Assembly: GCA_033782935.1 (NCBI GenBank)
Contig: JAWQEG010000710.1
Location: forward strand, 5,828,001-5,892,000
DNA length: 64,000 nucleotides
Direction of reading: 5' to 3'
DNA from: Petrolisthes cinctipes
Taxonomy: Eukaryota; Arthropoda; Malacostraca; Decapoda; Porcellanidae
Below the pieces are notes generated by a model that was not told the DNA's origin, ran no database searches, and saw only the letters and a program-made list of their open reading frames with translations. The first letter of the stretch is position 1. Every line of letters starts with the position of its first letter. Shown one piece after another: positions 23,914 through 37,467 of the stretch. A program made the position numbers and the translations under genes.

Positions 23914-26690
23914 CATCTGTACCCGTTTATATCTCAAATTCAGGTTCAAAACACCCGAAAATTCGATATTTTTGGGTCCCAGAAGCGATATGTACATGCC
24001 TGCTCCTAGTTAGAGTATTTTCAAAATACAGGCCTAAAACATGCTGAAAATCGATATTTTAGGTGCTTAAAGTCAATATGTGCATGAGTCTTCTGTACCC
24101 GTTTATATCTCAAATTCAGGCTCAAAACACCCGAAAATTCGGTATTTTTAGGTCCTAGAAGCGATCTGTACATCCCTTCTCCTAGTTAGAATGTTTTCAA
24201 GATACAGACCCAAAACATGCTCGAAATCGATATTTTTGGGGCCCAAAAGTCGATATGTGCATGCATCTTCTTTACCCGTTTATATCTCAAATTCGGGCTC
24301 AAAATACTCGAAAATTCGATATTTTGGGGTCCCAGAAGTGATCTGTACATGCCTACTTACTGCTAGAATATTTTCAAAATATAGGCCGAAAACATCCTAA
24401 AAATCGATATTTTAGGTGCCCAAAGTCGATATCTCAAATTCAGGCCCAAAACACCCGAAAATTCGATATTTTGGGGTCCCAGAAGCGAACTGTACATGCC
24501 TACTCCGTGTTAGAGTATTTTCAAAATACAGGCACAAAACATACTGAAAATCGATCTTTTAGTTGCCCAAAAGTCGATATGTGCATGCATCTTCTGTACC
24601 CGTTTATATCTCAAATTCAGGCTCCAAACACCCGAAAATTCGATATTTTGGGGTCCCAGAAGCGATCTGTACATGCCTACTCAGATGCAGGCCCAAAACA
24701 TGCTGAAAATCGATATTTTAGGTGCCCAAAGTCAACATGTGTATGCATCTTCTGCAGTCGTTTATATCTCAAATTCAACCTCAAAACACCCGAAAATTCG
24801 ATAAGTATGGGTCCCAGAAGCGATCTGTACATGTCTAATCAGTGCTAGAATGTTTTCAAAATATAGGCTCAAAACATGCTAAAAATCGATATTTTAAGTG
24901 TCCAAAGTCGATATGTGCATGCATCTTCTGTACCCGTTTATATCTCAAATTCAGGTTCAAAACACCCGAAAAATCGATATTTTTGGGTCCCAGAAGCAAT
25001 CTGTACATGCCTGCTCCTAGTTAGAGTATTTTCAAAATACAGGCCCAAAACATGCTGAAAATCGATATTTTAGGTGCCCAAAGTCAATATGTGCATGCAT
25101 CTTCTGTACCCGTTTATATCTCAAATTCAGGCTCAACACACCCGAAAATTCGATATTTTGGGGTCCCAGAAGCGATCTGTACATGCCTACTCCGTGTTAG
25201 AGAATTTTCAAAATACAGGCCCAAAACAAGCTGAAAATCGATATTTTAGGTGACCACAGTCAATATGTGTATGGATCTTCTGCACCCGTTTATATCCCAA
25301 ATTCAACCTCAAAAGACTCGAAAATTCGATATTTTTGGGTCTCAGAAGCGATCTGTAAATGCCTAGTCAGTGCTAGAATGTTTTCAAAATATAGGCTCAA
25401 AACATGCTAAAAATCGATATTTTAAGTGTCCAAAGTCGATATGTGCATGCATCATCTGTACCCGTTTATATCTCAAATTCAGTCTCAAAACACCCTAAAA
25501 TTTGATATTTTGGGGTCCCAGAAGTGATCTGTACATGCCTACTTAGTGCTAGAATATTTTCAAAATATAGGCCCAAAACATGCTAAAAATCGATATTTTA
25601 GGTGCCCAAAGTCGATATCTCAAATTCAGGCTCAAAACACCCGAAAATTCGATATTTAGGGGTCCCAGAAGCGATCTGTACATGCCTACTCCGTGTTAGA
25701 GAATTTTCAAAATACAGGCCCAAAACAAGCTGAAAATCGATATTTCAGGTGACCAAAGTCAATATGTGTATGGATCTTCTGCACCCGTTTATATTCCAAA
25801 TTCAACCTCAAAACACCCGAAAATTCGATATTTTTGGGTCTCAGAAGCGATCTGTACATGCCTACTCAGTGCTAGAATGTTTTCAAAATATAGGCTCAAA
25901 ACATGCTAAAAATCGATATTTTAAGTGTCCAAAGTCGATATGTGCATGCATCATCTGTACCCGTTTATATCTCAAATTCAGGCTCAAAACACACTAAAAT
26001 TCGATATTTTGGGGTCCCAGAAGTGATCTGTACATGCCTACTTAGTGCTAGAATATTTTCAAAATATAGGCCCAAAACATGCTATAAATCGATATTTTAG
26101 TTGCCCAAAGTCGATATCTCAAATTCAGGCCCAAAACACCCGAAAATTTGATATTTTGGGGTCCCAGAAGCGAACTGTACATGCCTACTCCGTGTTAGAG
26201 TATTTTCAAAATACAGGCCCAAAACATACTGAAAATCGATCTTTTAGGTGCCCAAAAGTCGATATGTGCATGCATCTTCTGTACCCGTTTATATCTCAAA
26301 TTCAGGCTCGAAACATACTGAAAATCGATCTTTTAGGTGCCCAAAAGTCGATATGTGCATGCATCTTCTGTACCCGTTTATATCTCAAATTCAGGCTCGA
26401 AACACCCGAAAATTCGATATTTTGGGGTCCCAGAAGTGATCTGTACATGCCTACTCAGTGCTAGATTGTTTTCAAAATATAGGCTAAAAACATGCTAAAA
26501 ATCGATATTTTAAGTGTCCAAAGTCGATATGTGCATGCATCATCTGTACCCGTTTATATTTCAAATTAAGGCTCAAAACACCTGAAAACTCGATATTTTG
26601 GGGTCCCAGAAGTGATTTGTACATGCCTACTTAGTGCTAGAATATTTTCAAAATATAGGCCCAAAACATGCTAAAAATCGATATTTTAGA
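23914..26690 (+). repeat. 2.8-kb copy of HOR segment 16770-19546 (offset 7144)
   Basis: The segment includes distinctive units of the 37-mer and the 89-bp half-unit, all at a constant offset of 7144 bp. At some sites where HOR copies 1 and 2 differ (17309, 17536) it carries the copy-1 base, so it was not simply copied from its nearest neighbour. At both ends the identity fades within about one monomer. Confidence 0.85.
26232..26320 (+). repeat. 89-bp half-monomer unit, second copy
   Basis: It has the same half-A-to-half-B junction as at 19088-19176, exactly 7144 bp downstream, with landmarks at 26232 and 26321. It was carried along when the surrounding block was duplicated and does not represent a second independent event. 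Confidence 0.9.
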
Positions 26691-27526
26691 TGCCCAAAGT
26701 CGATATATCAAATTCAGGCCCATAACACCCGAAAATTCGATATTTTGGGGTCCCAGAAGCGAACTGTACATGCCTACTCCGTGTTAGATTATTTTCAATA
26801 TACAGGCCCAAAACATACTGAAAATCGATCTTTTAGGTGCCCAAAAGTCGATATGTGGATGCATCTTCTGCACTCGTTTATATCTCAAATTCAACCTCAA
26901 AACACCTGAAAATTCGATAAGTATGGGTCCCAGAAGCGATCTGTACATGTCTAGTCAGTGCTAGAATGTTTTCAAAATATAGGCTCAAAACATGCTAAAA
27001 ATCGATATTTTAAGTGTCCAAAGTCGATATGTGTATGCATCTTCTGTACCCGTTTATATCTCAAATTCAGGTTCAAAACACCCGAAAATTCGATATTTTT
27101 GGGTCCCAGAAGCGATCTGTACATGCCTGCTCCTAGTTAGAGTATTTTCAAAATACAGGCCTAAAACATGCTGAAAATCGATATTTTAGGTGCTTAAAGT
27201 CAATATGTGCATGCGTCTTCTGTACCCGTTTATATCTCAAATTCAGGCTCAAAACACCTGAAAATTCGGTATTTTTAGGTCCTAGAAGCGATCTGTACAT
27301 CCCTACTCCTAGTTAGAATGTTTTCAAGATACAGACCCAAAACATGCTCAAAATCGATATTTTTGGGGCCCAAAAGTCGATATGTGCATGCATCTTCTTT
27401 ACCCGTTTATATTTCAAATTCAGGCTCAAAACACCCGAAAATTCGATATTTTTGGGTCCCAGAAGTGATCTGTACATGCCTACTTAGTGCTAGAATATTT
27501 TCAAAATATAGGCCCAAAATATGCTA

Positions 27527-28012
27527 AAAATCGATATTTTAGGTGCCCAAAGACGATATTTCAAATTCAGGCCCAAAACACCCAAACATTCGATATTTTG
27601 GGTTCCCAGAGGCGAACTGTACATGCCTACTCCGTGTTAGAGTATTTTCAAAATAAAGGCCCAAAACATACTGAAAATCGATCTTTTAGGTGCCCAAAAG
27701 TCGATATGTGCATTCATCTTCTGTACCCGTTTATATCTCAAATTCAGGTTCCAAACACCCGAAAATTTGATATTTTGGGGTCCCAGAAGCGATCTATCTG
27801 TACATGCATACTAAGATGCAGGCCCAAAACATGCTGGAAATCGATATTTTAAGTTTCCAAAGTCGATATGTGCATGCATCATCAGTACCCGTTTATATCT
27901 CAAATTCAGGCTCAAAACACCCGAAAATTCGATATTTTTGGGTCCCAGAAGTGATCTGTACATGCCTACTTAGTGCTAGAATATTTTCAAAATATAGGCC
28001 CAAAATATGCTA
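27527..28012 (+). repeat. 486-bp trimer with a 4-bp duplication
   Basis: Units of 147, 163 and 176 bp start at 27527, 27674 and 27837. The middle unit is an M-class 159-mer enlarged by a direct 4-bp duplication (GATCTATCTG for GATCTG) near 27791. The next 482 bp (28013-28494; 147, 159, 176) repeat the trimer without that duplication. Confidence 0.8.
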
Positions 28013-28494
28013 AAAATCGATATTTTAGGTGCATAAAGACGATATATCAAATTCAGGCCCAAAACACCCAAACATTCGATATTTTGGGGTCCCAGAGGCG
28101 AACTGTACATGCCTACTCCGTGTTAGAGTATTTTCAAAATACAGGCCCAAAACATACTGAAAATCGATCTTTTAGGTGCCCAAAAGTCGATATGTGCATG
28201 CATCTTATGTACCCGTTTATATCACAAATTCAGGTTCCAAACACCAGAAAATTTGATATTTTGGGGTCCCAGAAGCGATCTGTACATGCCTACTCAGATG
28301 CAGGCCCAAAACATGCTGAAAATCGATATTTTAGGTGCCCAAAGTCAACATGTGTATGCATCTTCTGCACTCGTTTATATCTCAAATTCAACCTCAAAAC
28401 ACCCGAAAATTCGATATTTTTGGGTCCCAGAAGCGATCTGTACATGCCTACTTAGTGCTTGAATATTTTCAAAATATAGGCCCAAAACATGCTA

Positions 28495-28623
28495 GAAATC
28501 GATATTTTAGGTGCCCAAAGTCGATATTTCAAATTCAGGCCCAAAACGCCCGAAAATTCGATATTTTGGGGTCCCAGAAGCGAACTGTACATGCCTACTC
28601 AGATGCAGGCCCAAAACATGCTG
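28495..28623 (+). repeat. 129-bp doubly deleted monomer (S plus M deletions)
   Basis: This unit has both the 29-bp half-A deletion (GTCGATATTTCAAATTC) and the 18-bp half-B deletion (ACTCAGATGCAGGCCC), and 176 minus 47 equals 129. Its left part, up to GCGAACTG, is of S type and its end is of M type. It is most simply an S/M recombinant. The next unit is of N type (GTCAACATGGGTATG), as after a normal M unit. Confidence 0.85.
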
Positions 28624-31600
28624 AAAATCGATATTTTATGTGCCCAAAGTCAACATGGGTATGAATCTTCTGCACTTGTTTATATATCAAATTCAACCTC
28701 AAAACACCCGAAAATTCGATAATTTTGGGTCCCAGAAGCGATCTGTACATGTCTAGTCAGTGCTAGAATTTTTTCAAAATAAAGGCTCAAAACATGCTGA
28801 AAATCGATATTTTAAGTGTCCAAAGTCGATATGTGCATGCATCTTCTGTACAAGTTTATATCTCAAATTCATGCTCAAAACACCCGAAAATTCGATATTT
28901 TTGGGTCCCAGAAGCGATCTGTACATGCCTACTCCTAGTTAGAGTATTTTCAAAATACAATCCAAAAACTTGCTGAAAATCGATATTTTAGGTGCCCAAA
29001 GTCAATATGTGCATGCATCTTTTGTACCCGTTTATATCTCAAATTCAGGTTAAAAACACCCGAAAATTCGGTATTTTTGGGTCCCAGAAGCGATCTGTAC
29101 ATGCCTACTCAGTTCTAGAATATTTCAAAATATAGGCCCAAAACATGCTAGAAATCGATATTTTAGGTGCCCAAAGTCGATATCTCAAATTCAGGCCCAA
29201 AACACAAGAAAATTTGATATTTTGGGGTCCCAGAAGCAAACTGTACATGCCTACTCCGTGTTAGAGTATTTTCAAATTACAGGCCTAAAACATACTGAAA
29301 ATCGATCTTTTAGGTGCCAAAAAGTCGATATGTGCATGCATCTTCTGTACCCGTTTATATCCCAAATTCAACCTCAAAACACCCGAAAATTCGATATTTT
29401 TGGGTCCCAGAAGCAATCTGTACATGCCTACTCAGTGCTAGAATTTTTTCAAAATATTGGCTCAAAACATGCTAAAAATCGATATTTTAAGTGTCCAAAG
29501 TCGATATGTGAATGCATCATCTGTACCCGTTTATATCTCAAATTCAGGCTCAAAACACCCGAAAATTCGATATTATGGGGTTCCAGAAGTAATCTGTACA
29601 TGCCTACTCCGTGTTAGAGTATTTTCTAAATACAGGCCCAAAACATACTGAAAATCGATCTTTTAGGTACCCAAAATTCGATAAGTGCATGTATCTTCTG
29701 TACCCGTTTATATCTCAAATTCAGGCTCCAAACACCCGAAAATTCGATATTTTGGGGTCCCAGAAGCGATCTGTACATGCCTACTCAGATGCAGGCCCAA
29801 AACATGCTGAAAATCGATATTCTAGGTGCCCAAATTCAACGTGTGTATGCATCTTCTTCAATCGTTTACATCTCAAATTCAACTTCAAAACACCCGAAAA
29901 TTCTATAATTTTGGGTCCCAGAAGCGATCTGTACATGTCTAGTCAGTGCTAGAATGTTTTCAAAATATAGGCTCAAAACATGCTAAAAATCGATATTTTA
30001 AGTGTCCAAAGTCGATATATGCATGCATCTTCTGTACCCGTTTATATATCAAGTTCAGGCTCAAATAACCCGAAAATTCGATATTTTGGGGTCCCAGAAG
30101 CGATCTGTACATGTCTACTCCTAGTTAGAGTATTTTCAAAATACAGGCTTAAAACATGCTGAAAATCGATATTTTAGGTGCCCAAATTCAATATGTGCAT
30201 TCATCTTCTGTACCCGTTTATATCTCAAATTCAGGCTCAAAACACCCGAAAATTCGGTATTTTTGGGTCCGAGAAGCGATCTGTACATCCCTACTCCTAG
30301 TTAAAATGTTTTCAAGATACAGACCCAAAACATGCTTAAAATCGATATTTTAGGTGCCCAAAAGTCGATATGGGCATGCATCTTCTATACCCGTTTATAT
30401 CTCAAATTCAGGCTCAAAACACCCGAAAATTTGATATTTTGGGGTCCCAGAAGCGATCTGTACATGCCTACTCAGTGCTAGAATATTTTCAAAATATAGG
30501 CCCAAAACATGCTAAAAATCGATATTTTAGGTGCCCAAAGTCGATATCTCAAATTCTGGCCCAAAACACCCCAAAATTCGATATTTTGGTGTCCCAGAAG
30601 CGATCTGTACATGCCTACTACGTGTTAGAGTATTTTCAATATACAGGCCCAAAACATATTGAAAATCGATCTTTTAGGTGCCCAAAAGTCGATATGTGGA
30701 TGCATCTTCTGTACCCGTTTATATCTCAAATTCAGGCTCCAAACACCCGAAAATTCGATATTTTTGGGTCCCAGAAGCGATCTGTACATGCCTACTCAGA
30801 TGCAGGCCCAAAACATGCTGAAAATCGATATTTTATGTGCCCAAAGTCAACATGTGTATGCATCTTCTGCACTCGTTTATATCTCAAATTCAGGCTCAAA
30901 ACACCCGAAAATTCGATATTTTTGGGTCCCAGAAGCGATCTGTACATGCCTACTCATAGTTAGAGTATTTTCAAAATACAGGCCAAAAACATGCTGAAAA
31001 TCGATATTTTAGGTGCCCAAAGTCAATATGTGAATGTATCTTCTGTACCCGTTTATATCTCAAATTCAGGCTCAAAACACCCGAAAATTCGGTATTTTTG
31101 GGTTCTAGAAGCGATCTGTACATCACTACTCCTAGTTAGAATGTTTTCAAAATATAGGCTCAAAACATGCTAAAAATCGATATTTTAAGTGTCCAAAGTC
31201 GATATGTGCATGCATCATCTGTACCCGTTTATATCTCAAATTCAGGCTCGAAACACCCGAAAATTCGATATTTTGGGGACCCAGAAGTGATCTGTACATG
31301 CCTACTTAGTGCTAGAATATTTTCAAAATATAGGCATAAAACATGCTAAAAATCGATATTTTAGGTGCCCAAAATCGATATCTCAGATACAGGCCCAAAA
31401 AACCCGAAAATTCGATATTTTGGGGTCCCAGAAGCGAACTGTACATGCCTACTCCGTGTTAGAGTATTTTCAAAATACAGGCCCAAAACATACTGAAAAT
31501 CGATCTTTTAGGTGCCCAAAAGTCGATATGTGCATGTATCTTCTGTACCCGTTTATATCTCAAATTCAGGCTCCAAACACCCAAAAATTCGATATTTTGG

Positions 31601-32682
31601 GGTCCCAGAAGCGATTTGTACATGCCTGCTCAGATGCAGGCCCTAAACATGCTGAAAATCGATATTATAGGTGCCCAAAGTCAACATGTGTATGCATCTT
31701 CTGCACTCGTTTATATCTCAAATTCAACCTCAAAACACCCGAAAATTCGATAATTTTGGGTCCAAGAAGCGATCTGTACATGTCTAGTCAGTGCTAGAAT
31801 GTTTTCAAAATAAAGGCTCAAAACATGCTAAAAATCGATATTTTAAGTGTCCAAAGTCGATATGTGCATGCATCTTCTGTACCCGTTTATATCTAAAATT
31901 CAGGCTCAAAATACCGTAAAATTCGATATTTTTGGGTCCCAGAAGCGATCTGTACATGCCTACTCCTAGTTAGAGTATTTTCAAAATACAGGCTCAAAAC
32001 ATGATAAAAATCGATAATTTAAGTGTCCAAAGTCGATATGTGCATGCATCTTCTGTACCCGTTTATATCTCAAATTCAGGCTCAAAACACCCGAAAATTC
32101 GATATTTTTGGGTCCCAGAAGCGATCTGTACATGACTACTCCTAGTTAGAGTATTTTCAAAATACAGGCCCGAAACATGCTGAAAATCGATATTTTAGGA
32201 GCCCAAAGTCAATTAGTGTATTCATCTTCTGTACCCGTTTATATCACAAATTCATGGTCAAAACACCCAAAAATTCGGTATTTTTGGGTCCTAGAAGCGA
32301 TCTGTACATCTCTACTCCTAGTTAGAATGTTTTCATGATACAGACCCAAAACATGCTCAAAATCGATATTTTAGGTGCCCAAAAGTCAATATTTGCATGC
32401 ATCTTCTGTACCCGTTTATATCTTAAATTCAGGCTCAAAAGACCCGAAAATTCGATATTTTGGGGTCCCAAAAGCGATCTGTACATGCCTACTCAGTGCT
32501 AGAATATTTTAAAAATATAGGCCCAAAACATGCTAAAAATCGATATTTTAGGTGCCCAAAGTCGATATCTCAAATTCAAGCCCAAAACACCCAAAAATTC
32601 GATATTTTGGGGTCCCAGAAGTGATCTGTACATGCCTACTTAGTGCTAGAATATTTTCAAAATATAGGCCTAAAACATGCTA

Positions 32683-32829
32683 AAAATCGATATTTTAGGT
32701 GCCCAAAGTCGAAATCTCAAATTCAGACCCCAAAAAAACAAAAATTCGATATTTTGGGGTCCCAGAAGCGATCTGTACATGCCTACTCCGTGTTAGAGTA
32801 TTTTCAATATACAGGCCCAAAACATATTG
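32683..32829 (+). repeat. S monomer with A-rich tract (A7-C-A5)
   Basis: Where normal S units read GGCCCAAAACACCCGAAAATTCG, this one has CCCC followed by seven A, a C and five A before TTCG. It is the leftmost member of an A-tract S subfamily. The preceding unit ends in GGCCTAAAACATGCT, as several later members do. Confidence 0.85.
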
Positions 32830-34546
32830 AAAATCGATCATTTAGGTGCCCAAAAGTCGATATGAGGATGCATCTTCTGTAAACGTTTATATCTCAAATT
32901 CAGGCTCAAAACACCCGAAAATTCGATATTTTGGGGTCCCAGAAGCGATCTGTACTTGCCTCCTCCGTGTTAGAGTATTTTTTTAAGATACAGGCCCAAA
33001 ACAAGCTGAAAATCGATATTTTAGGTTACCAAAGTCAATATGTGTATGCATCTTTTGCACCCGTTTATATCCCAAATTCAACCTCAAAACACCCGAAAAT
33101 TCGATATTTCTGGGTCCCAGAAGCGATCTGTACATGCCTACTCAGTGCTAGAATGTTTTCAAAATATTGGCTCAAAATATGCTAAAAATCGATATTTTAA
33201 GTGTCCAAAGTCGATATGTGAATGCATCATCTGTACCCGTTTATATCTCAAATTCAGGCTCAAAACACCCGAAAATTCGATATTTTGGGGTCCCAGAAGC
33301 GATCTGTACTTGCCTACTCCGTGTTAGAGTATTTTCAAAATACAGGCTTAAAACAAGCTGAAAATCGATATTTTAGGTGACCAAAGTCAATATGTGTATG
33401 CATCTTCTGCACCCGTTTATATCCCAAATTCAACCTCAAAACACTCGAAAATTCGATATTTTTGGGTCCCAGAAGCGATCTGTACATGCCTACTCAGTGC
33501 TGGAATGTTTTCAAAATATAGGCTCAAAACATGCTAAAAATCGATATTTTAAGTGTCCAAAGTCGATATGTGCATGCATCATCTGTACCCGTTTATATCT
33601 CAAATTCAGGCTCGAAACACCCGAAAATTCGATATTTTGGGGTCCCAGAAGTGATCTGTACATGCCTACTTAGTGCTAGAATATTTTCAAAATATAGGCA
33701 TAAAACATGCTAAAAATCGATATTTTAGGTGCCCAAAATCGATATCTCAGAAAAAGGCCCAAAACACCCGAAAATTCGATATTTTGGGGTCCCAGAAGCA
33801 AACTGTACATGCCTACTCAGTGTTAGAGTATTTTCAAAATACAGGCCCAAAACATACTGAAAATCGATCTTTTAGGTGCCCAAAAGTCGATATGTGCATG
33901 TATCTTCTGTACCCGTTTATATCTCAAATTCAGTCTCCAAACACCCGAAAATTCGATATTTTGGGGTCCCAGAAGCGATTTGTACATGCCTGCTCAGATG
34001 CAGGCCCAAAACATGCTGAAAATCGATATTTTAGGTGCCCAAAGTCAACATGTGTATGCATCTTCTGCACTCGTTTATATCTCAAATTCAACCTCAAAAC
34101 ACCCGAAAATCCGATAATTTTGGGTCCCTGAAGCGATCTGTACATGTCTAGTCAGTGCTAGAATGTTTTCAAAATATAGACTCAAAAAATGATAAAAATC
34201 GATATTTTAAGTGTCCAATGTCGATATGTGCATGCATCTTCTGTACCCGTTTATATCTCAAATTTAGGCTCAAAACACTCGAAAATTCGATATTTTTGGG
34301 TCCCATAAGCGATCTGTACATGCCTACTCCTAGTTAGAGTATTTTCAAAATACAGGCTCAAAACATGCTAAAAATCGATATTTTAAGTGTCCAAAGTAGA
34401 TATGTGCATGCATCTTCTGTACCCGTTTATATCTCAAATTCAGGCTCAAAACACCCGAAAATTCGATATTTTGGGGTCCCAGAAGCGATCTGTAAATGCC
34501 TACTCCTAGTTAGAGTATTTTTAAAATACAGGCCCGAAACATGCTG

Positions 34547-36427
34547 AAAATCGATATTTTAGGAGCCCAAAGTCAATATGTGCATGCATCTTTTGTACCC
34601 GTTTATATCACAAATTCAGGGTCAAAACACCCTAAAATTCGGTATTTTTGGGTCCTAGAAGCGATCTGTACATCCCTACTCCTAGTTAGAATGTTTTCAT
34701 GATACAGACCCAAAACATGCTCAAAATCGATATTTTAGGTGCCCAAAAGTCAATATGTGCATGCATCTTCTGTAAACGTTTATATCTCAAATTCAGGCTC
34801 AAAACACCCGAAAATTCAATATTTTTGGGTCCCAGAAGCGATCTATACATTCCTACTCAGTGCTAGAATGTTTTCAAAATATTGGCTCAAAATATGCTAA
34901 AAATCGATATTTTAAGTGTCCAAAGTCGATATGTGAATGCATCATCTGTACCCGTTTATATCTCAAATTCAGGCTCAAAACACCCGAAAATTCGATATTT
35001 TTGGGTCCCAGAAGCGATCTGTACTTGCCTACTCCGTGTTAGAGTATTTTCAAAATACAGGCCCAAAACAAGCTGAAAATCGATATTTTAGGTGATCAAA
35101 GTCAATATGTGTATGCATCTTCTGCACCCGTTTATATCCCAAATTCAACCTCAAAACACTCGAAAATTCGATATTTTTGGGTCCCAGAAGCGATCTGTAC
35201 ATGCCTAGTCAGTGCTGGAATGTTTTCAAAATATAGGCTCAAAACATGCTAAAAATCGATATTTTAAGTGTCCAATGTCGATATGTGCATGCATCATCTG
35301 TACCCGTTTATATCTCAAATTCAGGCTCGAAACACCCGAAAATTCGATATTTTGGGGTCCCAGAAGTGATCTGTACATGCCTACTTAGTGCTAGAATATT
35401 TTAAAAATATAGGCCCAAAACATGCTAAAAATCGATATTTTAGGTGCCCAAAGTCGATATCTCAAATTCAAGCCCAAAACACCCAAAAATTCGATATTTT
35501 GGGGTCCCAGAAGCGATCTGTACATGCCTACTCAGTGCTAGAATGTTTTCAAAATATAGGCCTAAAACATGCTAAAAATCGATATTTTAGGTGCCCAAAG
35601 TCGATATCTCAAATTCAGCCCAAAAAAAAACAAAAATTCGATATTTTGGGGTCCCAGAAGCGATCTGTACATGCCTACTCCGTGTTAGAGTATTTTCAAA
35701 ATACAGGCCCAAAACATACTGAAAATCGATCTTTTAGGTGCTTAAAAGTCGATATGTGCATGCATCTTCTGTACCCGTTTATATCTCAAATTCAGGCTCA
35801 AAACACCCGAAAATTCGATAGTTTGGGGTCGCAGAAGCGATCTGTACATGCCTACTCCTAGTTAGAGTATTTTTAACATACAGGCCCGAAACATGCTGAA
35901 AATCGATATTTTAGGAGCCCAAAGTCAATATGTGCATGCATCTTTTGTACCCGTTTATATCACAAATTCAGGGTCAAAACACCCGAAAATTCGGTATTTT
36001 TGGGTCCTAGAAGCGATCTGTACATCCCTACTCCTAGTTAGAATGTTTTCATGATACAGACCCAAAACATGCTCAAAATCGATATTTTAGGTGCCCAAAA
36101 GTCAATATGTGCATGCATCTTTTGTACCCGTTTATATCACAAATTCAGGCTCAAAACACCCGAAAATTCAATATTTTTGGGTCCCAGAAGCGATCTGTAC
36201 ATGCCTAGTCAGTGCTGGAATGTTTTCAAAATATAGGCTCAAAACATGCTAAAAATCGATATTTTAAGTGTCCAAAGTCAATATGTGCATGCATCTTCTG
36301 TACCCGTTTATATCTCAAATTCAGGCTCAAAACACCCGAAAATTCGATAGTTTGGGGTCCCAGAAGCGATCTGTACATGCCTACTCCTAGTTAGAGTATT
36401 TTTAACATACAGGCCCGAAACATGCTG
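34547..36427 (+). repeat. 1881-bp HOR period, 11 monomers
   Basis: Units start at 34547, 34723, 34900, 35076, 35252, 35428, 35575, 35722, 35899, 36075 and 36252, and the pattern restarts at 36428. Matching runs from 34547 to about 35395 against 36428 to about 37275, including the shared TGCTGGAATG variant and the ATTGGCTCAAAATATGC end. The second copy is therefore partial, less than half of the period. Within the period, 34547 and 35899 also begin similar unit series. Confidence 0.8.
35575..35721 (+). repeat. S monomer with A-rich tract (A9-C-A5)
   Basis: At 35619-35636 the unit reads CCC, nine A, C, five A, then TTCG. It is a longer relative of the tract in 32683-32829. Unit length stays at 147 because neighbouring bases were lost. 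Confidence 0.85.
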
Positions 36428-37308
36428 AAAATCGAGATTTTAGGAGCCCAAAGTCAATATGTGCATGCATCTTTTGTACCCGTTTATATCACAAATTCAG
36501 GGTCAAAACACCCGAAAATTCGGTATTTTTGGGTCCTAGAAGCGATCTGTACATCCCTACTCCTAGTTAGAATGTTTTCATGATACAGACCCAAAACATG
36601 CTCAAAATCGATATTTTAGGTGCCCAAAAGTCAATATGTGCATGCATCTTCTGTAAACGTTTATATCTCAAATTCAGGCTCAAAACACCCGAAAATTCAA
36701 TATTTTTGGGTCCCAGAAGCGATCTATACATTCCTACTCAGTGCTAGAATGTTTTCAAAATATTGGCTCAAAATATGCTAAAAATCGATATTTTAAGTGT
36801 CCAAAGTCGATATGTGAATGCATCATCTGTACCCGTTTATATCTCAAATTCAGGCTCAAAACACCCGAAAATTCGATATTTTTGGGTCCCAGAAGCGATC
36901 TGTACTTGCCTACTCCGTGTTAGAGTATTTTCAAAATACAGGCCCAAAACAAGCTGAAAATCGATATTTTAGGTGATCAAAGTCAATATGTGTATGCATC
37001 TTCTGCACCCGTTTATATCCCAAATTCAACCTCAAAACACTCGAAAATTCGATATTTTTGGGTCCCAGAAGCGATCTGTACATGCCTAGTCAGTGCTGGA
37101 ATGTTTTCAAAATATAGGCTCAAAACATGCTAAAAATCGATATTTTAAGTGTCCAAAGTCGATATGTGCATGCATCATCTGTACCCGTTTATATCTCAAA
37201 TTCAGGCTCGAAACACCCGAAAATTCGATATTTTGGGGTCCCAGAAGTGATCTGTACATGCCTACTTAGTGCTAGAATATTTTCAAAATATAGGCATAAA
37301 ACATGCTA

Positions 37309-37467
37309 AAAATCGATATTTTAGGTGCCCAAAAGTCGATATGTGCATGTATCTTCTGTACCCGTTTATATCTCAAATTCAGGCTCCAAACACCCGAAAA
37401 TTCGATATTTTGGGGTCCCAGAAGCGATTTGTACATGCCTGCTCAGATGCAGGCCCAAAACATGCTG
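37309..37467 (+). repeat. M monomer following L directly, S unit missing
   Basis: After an L unit ending GGCATAAAACATGCT, the next unit starts like S (CGATATTTTAGGTGCCCA) but continues as M (AAAGTCGATATGTGCATGTATC, then CAGATGCAGGCCC). At 33720-34020 the equivalent series has separate S and M units. One 147-bp unit was therefore lost by an exchange near GGTGCCCAAAA. Confidence 0.75.

Larger units (their letters stand above)
19177..26850 (+). repeat. Region 3: mosaic of HOR fragments
   Basis: This stretch is built from segments nearly identical to places within the 6206-bp HOR and to one another, but in a new order. About 20471-20690 matches 17698-17910 (offset 2773). About 21685-22300 matches 18589-19205 (3096) and about 22300-23090 matches 19295-20080 (3007). 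About 22996-23694 matches 13194-13892 (9802). About 23914-26690 matches 16770-19546 (7144). One 176-bp unit present at 17908 is missing at the corresponding point near 20687. No gene or foreign DNA interrupts it. Confidence 0.85.

Noticed and set aside
19177..26850. Inverted unit or transposon insertion at the mosaic breakpoints
   Set aside because: All units at the breakpoints keep the + orientation and normal spacing apart from the 89-bp unit. No non-satellite bases were found.
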